From assembly GCA_947470185.1 (NCBI GenBank), contig CANIRZ010000002.1, positions 1 through 64,000 of the forward strand: DNA of 64,000 bases, given 5' to 3'. This DNA comes from Sphingomonadales bacterium. Its GTDB lineage: Bacteria; Pseudomonadota; Alphaproteobacteria; Sphingomonadales; Sphingomonadaceae. Under the pieces are notes generated by a model that saw nothing but the letters and a program-made list of their open reading frames with translations, searched no databases and had not been told where the DNA came from. Position numbers and translations under genes: made by a program. Each line of letters opens with the position of its first letter. Positions within the stretch are counted from its first letter, which is position 1. This document shows positions 1 through 8,487 of the stretch, piece by piece.

Positions 1-306
1 CTCAGCAACGGCTTGGATGCAAACGAAACCATAATCTTCAAATCGCCTTCACTGAAAAATGTCGGCTTATCAAAAGCCTTCATGCACGATGGAAGATTTT
101 CGACGCTTGAGCAGGTGGTAGAACATTATAACAGCGGCATCCAAAATGGCCCGGCGCTCGACAATCGACTAAAAACGCCAGGCGGCGCGCCGCAGCGCTT
201 GAACCTTACAGTGGCAGAGAAGGCCGCTTTGGTAGCATTCCTGCTAACGCTGACCGACAATAACCTGACCAATGACGCAAAACTGAGCAATCCGTTTAAA
301 AAGTGA
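1..306 (+). CDS. Di-haem cytochrome c peroxidase / MauG family, C-terminal fragment
   Basis: The frame is open from the first base, so the gene begins outside the window and only its last hundred or so residues are seen. The fragment has the C-terminal signature of bacterial di-haem peroxidases: a 'FKSPSLKNVGLS' segment, then 'FMHDGRFSTLEQVVEHYNSG', which contains the distal methionine region of the high-potential haem, and a closing 'LVAFLLTLTD' helix. In this family the periplasmic enzyme reduces H2O2 with electrons from small c-type cytochromes; MauG-like members oxidise other substrates. No CXXCH motif falls in the visible part, as expected this close to the C-terminus. The exact subfamily cannot be decided from the fragment. 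Confidence 0.85.
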   Translation, partial: LSNGLDANETIIFKSPSLKNVGLSKAFMHDGRFSTLEQVVEHYNSGIQNGPALDNRLKTPGGAPQRLNLTVAEKAALVAFLLTLTDNNLTNDAKLSNPFKK

Positions 307-478
307 TGTGGCGCTTTGCGTTAGGGCCCGACGCTTAGTAATTTTGTTCAGGTGGGGCACAACAATTGGAGCGCAAAATTAGGGTACTCATCTCGCTCGG
401 ATCTAATCCCCAACCCATGCGGGTGCGGATCGTCATGCCGGCATGCTCTCATTAACCGTGGTTGCGACTTAACCTGAT

Positions 479-913
479 CTAAACGTCAACGGCATTGTCT
501 GATCGAAGCGCCGTCCAAAAAACCAGCGCTCCACCAAGGTACAGGAACCTGTCCGCAAGCGCGGGGTCAATGCCCTGCCCGCTGGCCAACTTGACTGCGG
601 CCAATGCTGCCTCTGCGCCTTCGTTCACTGCGACTTGTTCGATTAGCATGGCAACGGCGAGGATATCCACCGCAAGCTGGTCGGCTTCGTCGCGCGGAGG
701 CACGGGCGCAAGACCATTTTGCAATATCCGCATCCACATCCGGTGTTGTAAATCCTTAAGCTTACCTTCGTCCGTGCACACCGCCTGCGCGAGTTTCAAA
801 CCGATCCAACTCAGTCGCGCTTCTCGGGAAAGCGCTGGTTGTTTTACATCGAATGTGAACTTGTTTTGCGATGAATACATGGAGGAGCGCGCCGTTATTG
901 TTGAATCGGGCAC
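479..913 (-). CDS. Hypothetical protein, 144 aa
   Basis: I do not recognise this protein. It is a soluble-looking alpha-helical sequence, with a tryptophan-containing N-terminal third and an alanine-rich central helix region, and no signal peptide or membrane segment. The longest frame starts at a GTG (913); an ATG twelve codons in (880) is an alternative, and neither has a good ribosome binding site. A plus-strand frame of similar length covers the same bases, so the coding strand is uncertain. I prefer the minus strand because its residue composition looks like a globular protein, while the plus frame is rich in Ser, Ala and Cys. Confidence 0.5.
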   Translation of the reverse strand: MPDSTITARSSMYSSQNKFTFDVKQPALSREARLSWIGLKLAQAVCTDEGKLKDLQHRMWMRILQNGLAPVPPRDEADQLAVDILAVAMLIEQVAVNEGAEAALAAVKLASGQGIDPALADRFLYLGGALVFWTALRSDNAVDV

Positions 914-953
914 GAGTATGGCTCTGTCATGATTTCAGAGTCGTTAAACACGT

Positions 954-1823
954 TCAGAATGTATAACTAATTCCGCCTGCTACAAACCATTGCCCGGCAT
1001 CACCGCGTAGCGATGTGATAGGCGATCTTTTGGCATCATTGATCAACCGCGAATAACTAACAAAGCTATACAGACCCCAGCCCCCGTCGCGCACGTCACC
1101 CGACAAATCGACGCCACCAAGCATGCTTGCGCTATAGCTTTTCCACCCGCCATGCGCGTCAAATTGCGGCAGGCCGCTTGCACTGCTTCCAACTTGATCA
1201 ACGCTAAAATACGTAGCTGCATAATTGTCATCGACATGCGTTGCCGACAGCGCCACGCTCGTAAATATTGCGGTCGACAGCGGTGTCGAATAGCTAATGC
1301 TTGGGCTGATGAGGCGCCCCTTATGTGCCCCTGCAACGTCCCATTGGATGTCGCTGGATAGGGTAAGCGAGTCGTACGGACTGATAATCTTGGAAAAAGA
1401 AACGCCCGCCCTGGCCCCTACTTCAACGGCTACATCAACTTTGCCCAACAAACGGACGATGGGGTCTTTCACATTGCTGTGGCGGTCCATGCGTACACGC
1501 ACAAGCGGGCCTAAAAGGAATTTGACGTTGTTATCGCTGTGTCCATCCGCAATCAGGTCTGCATAAAGACCTGGACCGCGTACACCAAATTCAATGCCGC
1601 CAACGCTACCTTGTGCATTGGGCATCGGGAACAAGACATAATCATCCGATCCGTCATAGCTGGGGTGATAGCCAGCGCCGACGCCGACCATTACCCAATC
1701 ACCGGCAAATACCCCGCGATCAACAACTTCGGCTTTAATGACTTGGCTATCCTGCGCAAAAGCAGGGGCGCACAAAGCGGCGCTGATGCAAAGCGCAGTG
1801 GCGCAGCGTATAAGAATTTTCAT
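954..1823 (-). CDS. MipA/OmpV family outer membrane protein
   Basis: This 289-residue protein starts with a clear Sec signal peptide ending at 'APAFAQ'. The mature part begins with the family's opening pattern, 'WVMVGVGAGYHPSYDGSDDY', and ends in a terminal aromatic strand (GGISYTF), the C-terminal signal of outer-membrane barrels. MipA/OmpV proteins are outer-membrane barrels; E. coli MipA scaffolds murein synthesis, but most members have no proven role. It stands alone: the next minus-strand gene upstream is DUF2141, about 75 bp away. Family assignment is firm, function is not. Confidence 0.85.
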   Translation of the reverse strand: MKILIRCATALCISAALCAPAFAQDSQVIKAEVVDRGVFAGDWVMVGVGAGYHPSYDGSDDYVLFPMPNAQGSVGGIEFGVRGPGLYADLIADGHSDNNVKFLLGPLVRVRMDRHSNVKDPIVRLLGKVDVAVEVGARAGVSFSKIISPYDSLTLSSDIQWDVAGAHKGRLISPSISYSTPLSTAIFTSVALSATHVDDNYAATYFSVDQVGSSASGLPQFDAHGGWKSYSASMLGGVDLSGDVRDGGWGLYSFVSYSRLINDAKRSPITSLRGDAGQWFVAGGISYTF

Positions 1824-1898
1824 AAAATGCTCCGGTACAACGAAACTACCGAACCATTTGAGTTATCAGTTGGTTCCCCCGTCGCGCCGGAGACGCAA

Positions 1899-2393
1899 TT
1901 AAAGCATATATTTCATCTGGACCCGTTGGCTAACGTCCGTTGCATTAATAGCGAAGGCGGCCGAGCGAAACTTAGGCGGTCCGGTCATCACCGCAGGGTT
2001 GCGTGAAAAGCCATAGCCTTCTCGTGGCAAAAACACGGCCATGTCCATTTTGCTGTTCGAATTTTCGTCGTGCACAATGGCGACGGCATATGTCCCGGGG
2101 CTCACGCCGTTGAAGGAGACCAGAGCGGCATTATTAGCCGGCACATTGGCCCGAAGGCTTTTGGGATCCTTGCTGCAATCGGGAAAGAAACGCGGGTTTG
2201 CCGTGACGCATACAAGGACATTGCCCTTATTGCTGCGCAAGCCGTAAATATTGACCTCAAGCGTTACAGCGGGCGAAGCGGCCTCAGCCCCGCTAACGAG
2301 GACGGTGGTTCCAATTCCCAAGCCCAAGATCAGTGCCGCACATTTTGTCCCAAAACCTGAAATATAAACCATAATTCCCCCGATACGCATCAT
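1899..2393 (-). CDS. DUF2141 domain secreted protein
   Basis: The protein has a hydrophobic leader and a DUF2141 domain, recognised by 'GLRSNKGNVLVCV', the 'SFNGVSPGTYAVAIVHDENSNSKMD' core and a 'PREGYGFSRNP' tail. DUF2141 proteins are small exported beta-sandwich proteins of unknown function, and in sphingomonads I recall them near carotenoid genes. The first ATG (2393) and an ATG seven codons later (2372) are both possible; the second gives a more typical signal peptide. Either way the gene overlaps the 3' end of the upstream hydroxylase gene by about 80-100 bp, an unusually long same-strand overlap that implies tight translational coupling. Confidence 0.8.
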   Translation of the reverse strand: MMRIGGIMVYISGFGTKCAALILGLGIGTTVLVSGAEAASPAVTLEVNIYGLRSNKGNVLVCVTANPRFFPDCSKDPKSLRANVPANNAALVSFNGVSPGTYAVAIVHDENSNSKMDMAVFLPREGYGFSRNPAVMTGPPKFRSAAFAINATDVSQRVQMKYML

Positions 2394-3027
2394 GATGCTT
2401 CTGGTGATGCGTTGCTGTTATCAGCCATTGTCCTAATTTGCCGTTAACTATGAATTTCGGAAAGCATTCCCAGCCCATATGGTTGGTCACCCCCATTATG
2501 GTCATGATCGCTAGCACAGCGCCCAAAGCCCCTACATGAACAGGTATGATAAAAACCAACGCGGGAATGACAAAGGCGCCAGATAAGGCCTCCCATGGAT
2601 GAAAGGCCATCGCGGCCCATGCGGTCGGCGGGCGGCTTTCATGGTGCACGGCATGCGCCGCCTTGAACCAAAACGGACGATGCATCAGCCGATGCGTCCA
2701 ATAGAACCACGTATCATGCGCAAATAGATACAGGAGCACTGATACCGGAAGATACCACAAGGGAAGTGCGTCTATGTCGCGGTAAATCTGCGTCCAGCCT
2801 AAGCTATCCCAGCCCCAAGCAACAATTCCGGCTGGTATGCCGTAAATAGCTGCGCTGGCTAGGCTCCATTTAATCTCACTTTTGATTTGCTGATCGAGGC
2901 CGGTGTAGAGGCCGGGCTCACGAACCCGGGTTGCCCAAGCAAACGTCCCGCTAACAAGCAAATACCGTATACCGACAATTGCCGTCATCGCAGCGGCAGA
3001 CATAATCAAGACACGCAAGCTATCCAT
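2293..3027 (-). CDS. Fatty-acid hydroxylase / sterol desaturase superfamily membrane oxygenase
   Basis: This 244-residue membrane protein carries the histidine clusters that bind the di-iron centre in this superfamily: 'HDTWFYWTHRLMH', 'HAVHH', an 'NHMGWE' histidine and 'THHQKHH', followed by the typical 'YGLYFRFWDKMCGT' end. Such enzymes hydroxylate or desaturate lipids, sterols or carotenoid rings. Because it lies about 1.3 kb from crtY, a carotenoid ring hydroxylase such as the 2,2'-hydroxylase CrtG, which belongs to this superfamily, is a reasonable guess, but the sequence alone does not settle the substrate. The ATG follows a purine-rich site (AAGGGCGGCGG). It starts 24 bp after the hydrolase gene and probably shares its transcript. 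Confidence 0.8.
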   Translation of the reverse strand: MDSLRVLIMSAAAMTAIVGIRYLLVSGTFAWATRVREPGLYTGLDQQIKSEIKWSLASAAIYGIPAGIVAWGWDSLGWTQIYRDIDALPLWYLPVSVLLYLFAHDTWFYWTHRLMHRPFWFKAAHAVHHESRPPTAWAAMAFHPWEALSGAFVIPALVFIIPVHVGALGAVLAIMTIMGVTNHMGWECFPKFIVNGKLGQWLITATHHQKHHDAYRGNYGLYFRFWDKMCGTDLGLGNWNHRPR

Positions 3028-3051
3028 CCGCCGCCCTTACATGCGTTGATA

Positions 3052-4110
3052 TCACTTTAGCAAATTGCGCGTTTTAAATTCATGCCGTCCAGAGATACTG
3101 ATGACATCACCATCCTGCATTACGGCCATTGGCCCAACATATCGGTCCGCCGCTTTGCCCAACAGCACAAACTGAAGCGCCTTCGGCACCGATGGAACGA
3201 TATGGGTAAAGGCAAGCATGCCTACCCCCGCAGACTTGGCGACATCTGCGGCTTCTTCGGGGCTGATGTGGTAGTTTTCTATGTCTTTAAAGATTTTGGC
3301 GCGGTTGGTCATTCCCGCCTTTTGCGCGCTGCGGGCTAGAATATCGACGATGCGTGGCGAAAGCATCTCACTCACCAACAAGTCAGTTCCCTTGGCGGCG
3401 GTCGCAAGCTTAGGTGTAAAGGCAGTGTCGCCCGTGATGGTCACGCTTTTACCCTTGAACGCGACGCGATACCCGAATGCCGGTTTGATGGGGTCATGGT
3501 CGACTGCAAATGCCGTGATGCGGACATTGTTCGCGTCATAGACAGTTCCCGGCTGAATGGCCGTGCCGACCATGCCAAAACCGGATGGCGACACCACAGC
3601 TTCGCCATGATGCGCAATGCGGTAGGTGGAATCAATGCGATAGGCCGCGTTCAGCCCTTGGGTGATTTCCGTGACCCCTTCGGGGCCGGACACCGTTAAA
3701 GGTGTTTTGGCGGATGCACCTGCCCAGCGTTGCAAAGTGAATGGACCAAGGCCTTCAAAATGGTCGCTATGCAAATGTGTCAGCCACACGCCTTGCACTT
3801 TGTCCAGCGGCATCCCCATCAGAGATAATGTTTCGCCGGAGCCTTCCCCCATGTCAAAAACAAACAGCCTGCCACCCGCAATAACGACGGTGCACGCGGC
3901 AGCACGATCGCGGCTTGGTAATGGCGAACCTGTGCCGCAAAAGCCGACATGTAATTGGTCAGCAGGTAAGTCCGCCATGACGTTGCGTGTCATTGCTGTA
4001 TCTGCGGCACGGGTGATCAGCGCCATCGCGATTGGGTCGCGCTGCGTATACGCAACGCCGCCAACAACAGCCGCGAGCCCAAGTGTCGCCAAAAGCCATT
4101 TTTTACGCAT
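3052..4110 (-). CDS. MBL-fold metallo-hydrolase, exported
   Basis: The start at 4110 is chosen because it follows a strong ribosome binding site (GGGAGGAAG); a longer frame upstream begins 25 codons earlier without one. The resulting 352-residue protein has a hydrophobic N-terminal leader or anchor, then a metallo-beta-lactamase fold with 'HLHSDH' (H112, H114, D116, H117) and further metal-ligand candidates in 'GDTAF' and 'FTHIVPS'. It resembles the RNase Z/arylsulfatase-like MBL hydrolases, which cleave ester or phosphodiester bonds; the leader argues for the periplasm and against tRNA processing. It is divergent from crtY and lies upstream of the hydroxylase and DUF2141 genes. Substrate unknown. 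Confidence 0.8.
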   Translation of the reverse strand: MRKKWLLATLGLAAVVGGVAYTQRDPIAMALITRAADTAMTRNVMADLPADQLHVGFCGTGSPLPSRDRAAACTVVIAGGRLFVFDMGEGSGETLSLMGMPLDKVQGVWLTHLHSDHFEGLGPFTLQRWAGASAKTPLTVSGPEGVTEITQGLNAAYRIDSTYRIAHHGEAVVSPSGFGMVGTAIQPGTVYDANNVRITAFAVDHDPIKPAFGYRVAFKGKSVTITGDTAFTPKLATAAKGTDLLVSEMLSPRIVDILARSAQKAGMTNRAKIFKDIENYHISPEEAADVAKSAGVGMLAFTHIVPSVPKALQFVLLGKAADRYVGPMAVMQDGDVISISGRHEFKTRNLLK

Positions 4111-4295
4111 TTTACTTCCTCCCAATTGAACCGCCCTTCGCCACGAAGTCTTTGTGTATCTAGGCTTACCAGTCTGGAATAGCATCAGAAAAATTTTGCT
4201 GTGCTCTGCGCGTTACCGCACCAATTATACAGAAAGCTGTGTATGACCTTGGCAGAGCCCTTTCCCTTGTAAAACGGCTGCGCTAGGGCGTTGAG

Positions 4296-5462
4296 GTGAC
4301 ACTTGAAAATATCAAATGCGACGTTGCCATCGTTGGTGGCGGTCTTGCCGGCGGGCTGATCGCGCTGGCGCTTGCCAAGATGCGGCCTGAACTAAATGTT
4401 GTTCTCATCGAACAAGGTCAAAGCTTTGGCGGCAATCATATTTGGAGCTACTTCGCGAGCGACATTTTGCCTGAGCATCGCTGGCTGACCGCGCCCTTGG
4501 TCACTTATGGCTGGTCGGGTTATGATGTGAAATTTCCCGGGCACAGCCGGTCACTCGACAATATCTATTACACCATCGAGTCCGAGCGGCTTGACTGGGT
4601 TTTGCGGAAAAACCTACCTGCATCGTCGCTCATGTTGGGTAGGGAGGTTAAGGCCGTTTCTCCCCGTCTTGTGGTACTCGACGGCGCGCAGCGGATCAAC
4701 GCTGGCGGCGTTATTGACGTGCGCGGCGCAGGTGATCTGAACCATCTCGACTGCGGTTGGCAAAAATTCACCGGACAATTGATGCAATTGTCCGAGCCGC
4801 ATAACATTACCAAGCCAATTGTCATGGACGCCACGGTGGACCAGCATGATGGCTATCGCTTCGTCTACGTCCTGCCCTTTGGCATGGATAAGCTGTTTGT
4901 CGAAGATACCTATTATAGTGACAAGCCCGACCATGACCCGCGCATTTTGCGGCAACGGCTGGCGGCTTATGCCGACGAAAAAGGCTGGAAAGTCGAGCGC
5001 GTCCTGCGCGAGGAAAATGGCGTTCTGCCAGTCGTTATGGGCGGTGATCTTGAAGGCTATTGGAATAGCGGTAGTGGCCGAACGGCAAAGGCCGGCGCGC
5101 GTGGCGCATTTTTTCAACCTGTGACCAGTTACTCCCTGCCCGACGCCGTGCGCAACGCGATTTTCATTGCCGAGCAGCCTGAGCTTGATGGTGACAAGCT
5201 GAACCTCGCGCTGCGTCAACGGGCAGAGGAGCATTGGCGTAAGGGCAAATTCTTCCGCATGCTAAACCGCATGCTCTTCCGCGGCGCAGATGGTGCAGAC
5301 CGGTACAAGATATTGGAACGGTTTTACCGGCTAACGCCCGGATTGATCGCGCGCTTTTACGCTGGAAATACTACGCTTGGAGATAAAGCGCGGATCCTCT
5401 CCGGTAAGCCACCCATTTCGATAAGGCGGGCGATAAAAGCGATCCGGAGCAAAAAGAAGTGA
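4296..5462 (+). CDS. crtY: Lycopene beta-cyclase
   Basis: This 388-residue protein cyclises the ends of lycopene to give beta-carotene. It has the N-terminal dinucleotide fold ('VAIVGGGLAGGLIALAL') and the bacterial CrtY hallmark 'FGGNHIWSYF' at about residues 45-55. The length is normal for the family. The start is GTG, the only start codon just before the Rossmann motif. It heads a tight crtY-crtI-LOG-crtB operon: its stop overlaps the crtI start (GTGA). The 185 bp between it and the divergent hydrolase must hold both promoters. Confidence 0.95.
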   Translation: MTLENIKCDVAIVGGGLAGGLIALALAKMRPELNVVLIEQGQSFGGNHIWSYFASDILPEHRWLTAPLVTYGWSGYDVKFPGHSRSLDNIYYTIESERLDWVLRKNLPASSLMLGREVKAVSPRLVVLDGAQRINAGGVIDVRGAGDLNHLDCGWQKFTGQLMQLSEPHNITKPIVMDATVDQHDGYRFVYVLPFGMDKLFVEDTYYSDKPDHDPRILRQRLAAYADEKGWKVERVLREENGVLPVVMGGDLEGYWNSGSGRTAKAGARGAFFQPVTSYSLPDAVRNAIFIAEQPELDGDKLNLALRQRAEEHWRKGKFFRMLNRMLFRGADGADRYKILERFYRLTPGLIARFYAGNTTLGDKARILSGKPPISIRRAIKAIRSKKK

Positions 5463-6946
5463 GCAAAACCGCTGCGATCATCGGTGCCGGATTTGGTGGC
5501 CTTGCGCTTGCTATCCGTTTGCAATCGGCCGGTATCGCCACCACAATAATCGAGGCGCGGGACAAGCCCGGCGGCCGTGGCTATTATTGGGAGAAGGACG
5601 GTTTCACCTTTGATGGTGGACCAACGGTCATTACTGACCCGCCTTGTTTGGAGGAATTATGGGCGCTGTCTGGCCACAAGATGGCAGACGACATCGAATT
5701 GATGCCCGTTTTTCCATTTTATCGCTTGAATTGGCCCGACGGCACGAATTTCGATTATTCGAACGACGCGCCAGGTCTGAGAGCAGAGATCGAAAAGCTG
5801 AACCCCGAAGATGTCGAGGGCTATCGCAAGTTCCTCGAATATTCAAAGGGCGTGTATAAAGAGGGCTATCAAAAGCTGGGTTCAGTCGCGTTCCTCGACT
5901 TTGCATCGATGATTAAGGCTGCACCTGCATTAATGAAATATCAGGCCTGGCGCTCGGTCTATTCGATCGTATCGTCTTATGTGCAAGACGAACGCCTACG
6001 TCAGGCACTGTCTTTCCATACCCTGCTGGTCGGCGGCAACCCGATGAACACCAGCGCAATTTATGCGCTCATCCACACCATCGAAAAAGAAGGTGGCGTC
6101 TGGTTTGCTAAGGGCGGAACCAACCGCCTCGTCGCGGCTATGGTGACGCATTTCGAACGGCTTGGCGGAACTATCCGCTTGGACGATGCTGTCGAAGAGA
6201 TTGAGACACGCGGTGACAAAGTCACAGGCGTGCGCACAAAATCCGGCTGGCGCATGGATTGCGACATGGCGGCATCAAACGGCGATTTGATGCATAGCTA
6301 TCAGGACCTCTTAACAAGCAACAAACGCGGCGAACGGGCGACCAACGCCCTTCGTCGTAAAAGCTGGTCGCCATCTTTGTTTGTGCTGCATTTGGGCATC
6401 AAGGGCACTTGGCCGGGCATTCCACACCACATGATCTTGTTTGGCCCACGTTATAAGGGCCTGCTGGATGATATCTTCGTTAACGGCGTCTTACCAAAGG
6501 ACTTTGCCCTCTATTTACATCATCCAACCGTGACCGACCCAAGCCTTGCGCCGGAAGGTTGCTCAACATTTTATGTGCTCGCGCCGGTTGCGCATTTGGG
6601 CAAGGCACCACTTAACTGGGATGGCGATGTGGGCGAGGCAATGACGGAGCGGATATTGGACGAGCTTGAACGCCGATTGATCCCTGACATCCGCAGCCGG
6701 ATCATGACTCAGTTCCATTACACGCCAGCCGATTTTGGCCGTGACTTATCGGCCCATTTGGGCAGCGCGTTCAGCCTAGAACCCGTTCTTTGGCAGTCCG
6801 CATATATGCGTGCGCATAATCGTGATGACGCAATATCGAACCTGTATTTCGTCGGTGCGGGTACACACCCCGGCGCTGGCATTCCCGGTGTTGTCGGCAG
6901 CGCAAAGGCAACCGCAGCATTAATGATGGAAGTAGCAAACACATGA
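5459..6946 (+). CDS. crtI: Phytoene desaturase
   Basis: CrtI is a membrane-associated FAD enzyme that introduces the double bonds converting phytoene to lycopene. The 495-residue product has the N-terminal FAD motif ('AAIIGAGFGGLALAIRL'), the 'GGRGYYWEKDGFTFDGGPTV' segment that follows it, and the diagnostic bacterial carotenoid-desaturase C-terminal signature 'GAGTHPGAGIPGVVGSAK'. It starts with GTG, overlapping the crtY stop by four bases, and ends in an ATGA overlap with the LOG gene, so all four genes are very probably translated from one transcript. Confidence 0.95.
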   Translation: MSKTAAIIGAGFGGLALAIRLQSAGIATTIIEARDKPGGRGYYWEKDGFTFDGGPTVITDPPCLEELWALSGHKMADDIELMPVFPFYRLNWPDGTNFDYSNDAPGLRAEIEKLNPEDVEGYRKFLEYSKGVYKEGYQKLGSVAFLDFASMIKAAPALMKYQAWRSVYSIVSSYVQDERLRQALSFHTLLVGGNPMNTSAIYALIHTIEKEGGVWFAKGGTNRLVAAMVTHFERLGGTIRLDDAVEEIETRGDKVTGVRTKSGWRMDCDMAASNGDLMHSYQDLLTSNKRGERATNALRRKSWSPSLFVLHLGIKGTWPGIPHHMILFGPRYKGLLDDIFVNGVLPKDFALYLHHPTVTDPSLAPEGCSTFYVLAPVAHLGKAPLNWDGDVGEAMTERILDELERRLIPDIRSRIMTQFHYTPADFGRDLSAHLGSAFSLEPVLWQSAYMRAHNRDDAISNLYFVGAGTHPGAGIPGVVGSAKATAALMMEVANT

Positions 6947-7524
6947 AGCGCCTAGCAGTTTATTGCGGGTCAGCGACGCCCGAGAACCCAGTTTACATCA
7001 ACGCCGCGCGCGAAGTCGGCAAGGCACTTGCCACGCGCGGCATTGGCGTGGTCTATGGCGGTGGGCGTTTGGGCCTTATGGGCGCTGTGGCGGATAGCGC
7101 GCTTGAGGCAGGCGGCGAAGTCATTGGCATCATCCCCGAAGCATTGGTCGGCGCAGAGGTGGCGCATAAGGGCTGCACGGAACTGCACGTGGTTTCTGGC
7201 ATGCATGAACGCAAGGCCCGCTTCACGGACCTCTCCGATGGTTTTATAACCATCCCAGGTGGCGTTGGTACGATGGACGAATTGTGGGAAGCGATCAGCT
7301 GGTCACAACTTGGCTATCACCAAAAGCCGGTTGGCGTTTTGAACGTTGCCGGTTTTTACGACCAGTTGATTGCGTTTAACCAGAATATGATCGATGTTGG
7401 TTTCATCCGGCCACAACATGCCGGGATCATGATTGTCGATGATAATCTAGATGGCTTGCTGGGTAAGATGGCGGCTTATGTGCCGCACAAGACGATTTTC
7501 CAGATGAAAGCAGATGATTTGTGA
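6943..7524 (+). CDS. LOG family protein (TIGR00730 Rossmann-fold nucleotide hydrolase)
   Basis: The 193-residue protein has the LOG ('lonely guy') signature 'PGGVGTMDE' at residues 105-113 plus the N-terminal 'VYCGS' and 'VVYGGGRLGLMG' motifs and the basic 'HERK' that binds the phosphoribosyl group. Characterised relatives hydrolyse 5'-phosphoribosyl nucleotides, either cytokinin precursors or AMP/IMP-type substrates; in most bacteria the true substrate is unknown. Its position between crtI and crtB, overlapping both by four bases, is unexpected because no carotenoid step needs such an activity. It may be a passenger or may link nucleotide salvage to pigment synthesis. Confidence 0.9.
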   Translation: MKRLAVYCGSATPENPVYINAAREVGKALATRGIGVVYGGGRLGLMGAVADSALEAGGEVIGIIPEALVGAEVAHKGCTELHVVSGMHERKARFTDLSDGFITIPGGVGTMDELWEAISWSQLGYHQKPVGVLNVAGFYDQLIAFNQNMIDVGFIRPQHAGIMIVDDNLDGLLGKMAAYVPHKTIFQMKADDL

Positions 7525-8447
7525 GAGACCGCGCTGCGCTCGTAGCGTTCGCGCAAGAAAGCATTTCGCGTGGGTCGAAATCGTTCCGATTTGCTAGCCG
7601 CCTGTTCGACCGCACCACGCGCGAACGGGTCTGGCTGCTCTACGCATGGTGCCGCAAATGCGACGATATGGCCGATGGACAAGACCATGGCGGCGCGATG
7701 GAGGCGGTAACTGATCCACAAGCGCGGCTTCAGGCGATACGCCAACTGACCGCAATGGCATTGGCAGGTGCACCCACAAGTGAGCCGGCCTTTGACTGCC
7801 TTGGCGTGGTTGCGCGCGAATGCGGAATTACCTCTCGCATGGCCGAAGACGTGATTGAAGGCTTCGCACTGGATGCCGCCGACTGGCGCCCGCGCCGCGA
7901 AAGCGATCTGTATCAATATTGCTACCATGTCGCAGGCGCAGTTGGTGTCATGATGGCGGTGGTTATGGGTGTTCCAGCCGACGATGACGCGACACTTGAC
8001 CGGGCATGCGACCTTGGCCTCGCGTTTCAGCTTGCCAATATCGCTCGGGACATCGCCGAAGATGACGCAGCCGGGCGTTGTTATCTGCCCGATGATTGGC
8101 TCGCCATGCTCGACATCGGGCCGGGCGAACATATGAAGCCGCATAACCGCAAGAAATTGGCGCTGATAGGCCGCTGGCTCGCCGATGAGGCTGAGCAATA
8201 TGAGGCATCAGCGCGCGTTGGCGCTAAGCATTTGCCCCTGCGTGCGCGCTGGGCCGTGTTGTCGGCCGCGGGCATTTATGGCGAAATCGCGCGCAAGGTC
8301 CGCGCCGCAGAAGCCCACGCATGGGATCAGCGGATTTTTACAAGCAGGCCGGAAAAATTCCGTTGGGTGCGCAAGGCGTTTGTCGATGCGATTGCCAACA
8401 ACCCGCGCGATACGAACCGCGATATGTTGTGGACGAGGGTGCGGTAA
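7521..8447 (+). CDS. crtB: Phytoene synthase
   Basis: CrtB joins two geranylgeranyl diphosphates head to head to make phytoene, the first committed carotenoid step. The 308-residue protein shows both aspartate-rich Mg-diphosphate sites of squalene/phytoene synthases: 'CDDMAD' at about residues 47-52 and 'NIARDIAEDD' near residue 175, followed by 'GRCYLP'. The GTG start overlaps the LOG stop (GTGA). It is the last gene of the operon; a hairpin lies between its stop and the convergent phosphatase gene. Confidence 0.95.
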   Translation: MRDRAALVAFAQESISRGSKSFRFASRLFDRTTRERVWLLYAWCRKCDDMADGQDHGGAMEAVTDPQARLQAIRQLTAMALAGAPTSEPAFDCLGVVARECGITSRMAEDVIEGFALDAADWRPRRESDLYQYCYHVAGAVGVMMAVVMGVPADDDATLDRACDLGLAFQLANIARDIAEDDAAGRCYLPDDWLAMLDIGPGEHMKPHNRKKLALIGRWLADEAEQYEASARVGAKHLPLRARWAVLSAAGIYGEIARKVRAAEAHAWDQRIFTSRPEKFRWVRKAFVDAIANNPRDTNRDMLWTRVR

Positions 8448-8460
8448 ATTTGTTTAGACC

Positions 8461-8487
8461 GTCATCCTGAAACAGGTTCAGGCTGAC
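8461..8487. repeat. Palindromic REP-like hairpin between convergent genes
   Basis: The 27 bases form an inverted repeat: GTCA-t-CCTGAA pairs with TTCAGG-c-TGAC around a five-base loop. It starts just after crtB ends and covers the last codons of the convergent phosphatase gene. CCTGAA/TTCAGG palindromes are, as I recall, dispersed in many sphingomonad genomes, so it may be a repeat element that also acts as a bidirectional transcription barrier. No T-run follows it, so a classical terminator is doubtful. Confidence 0.6.

Noticed and set aside
434-445. CATGCCGGCATG palindrome
   Set aside because: A single 12-bp palindrome with no phased partner or promoter context; likely chance.
495-932. 145-codon plus-strand frame opposite the 144-aa hypothetical gene
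   Set aside because: Composition is Ser/Cys/Ala-rich and low in aromatic core residues; it mirrors the minus-strand frame. The minus strand looks more like a protein, though neither is certain.
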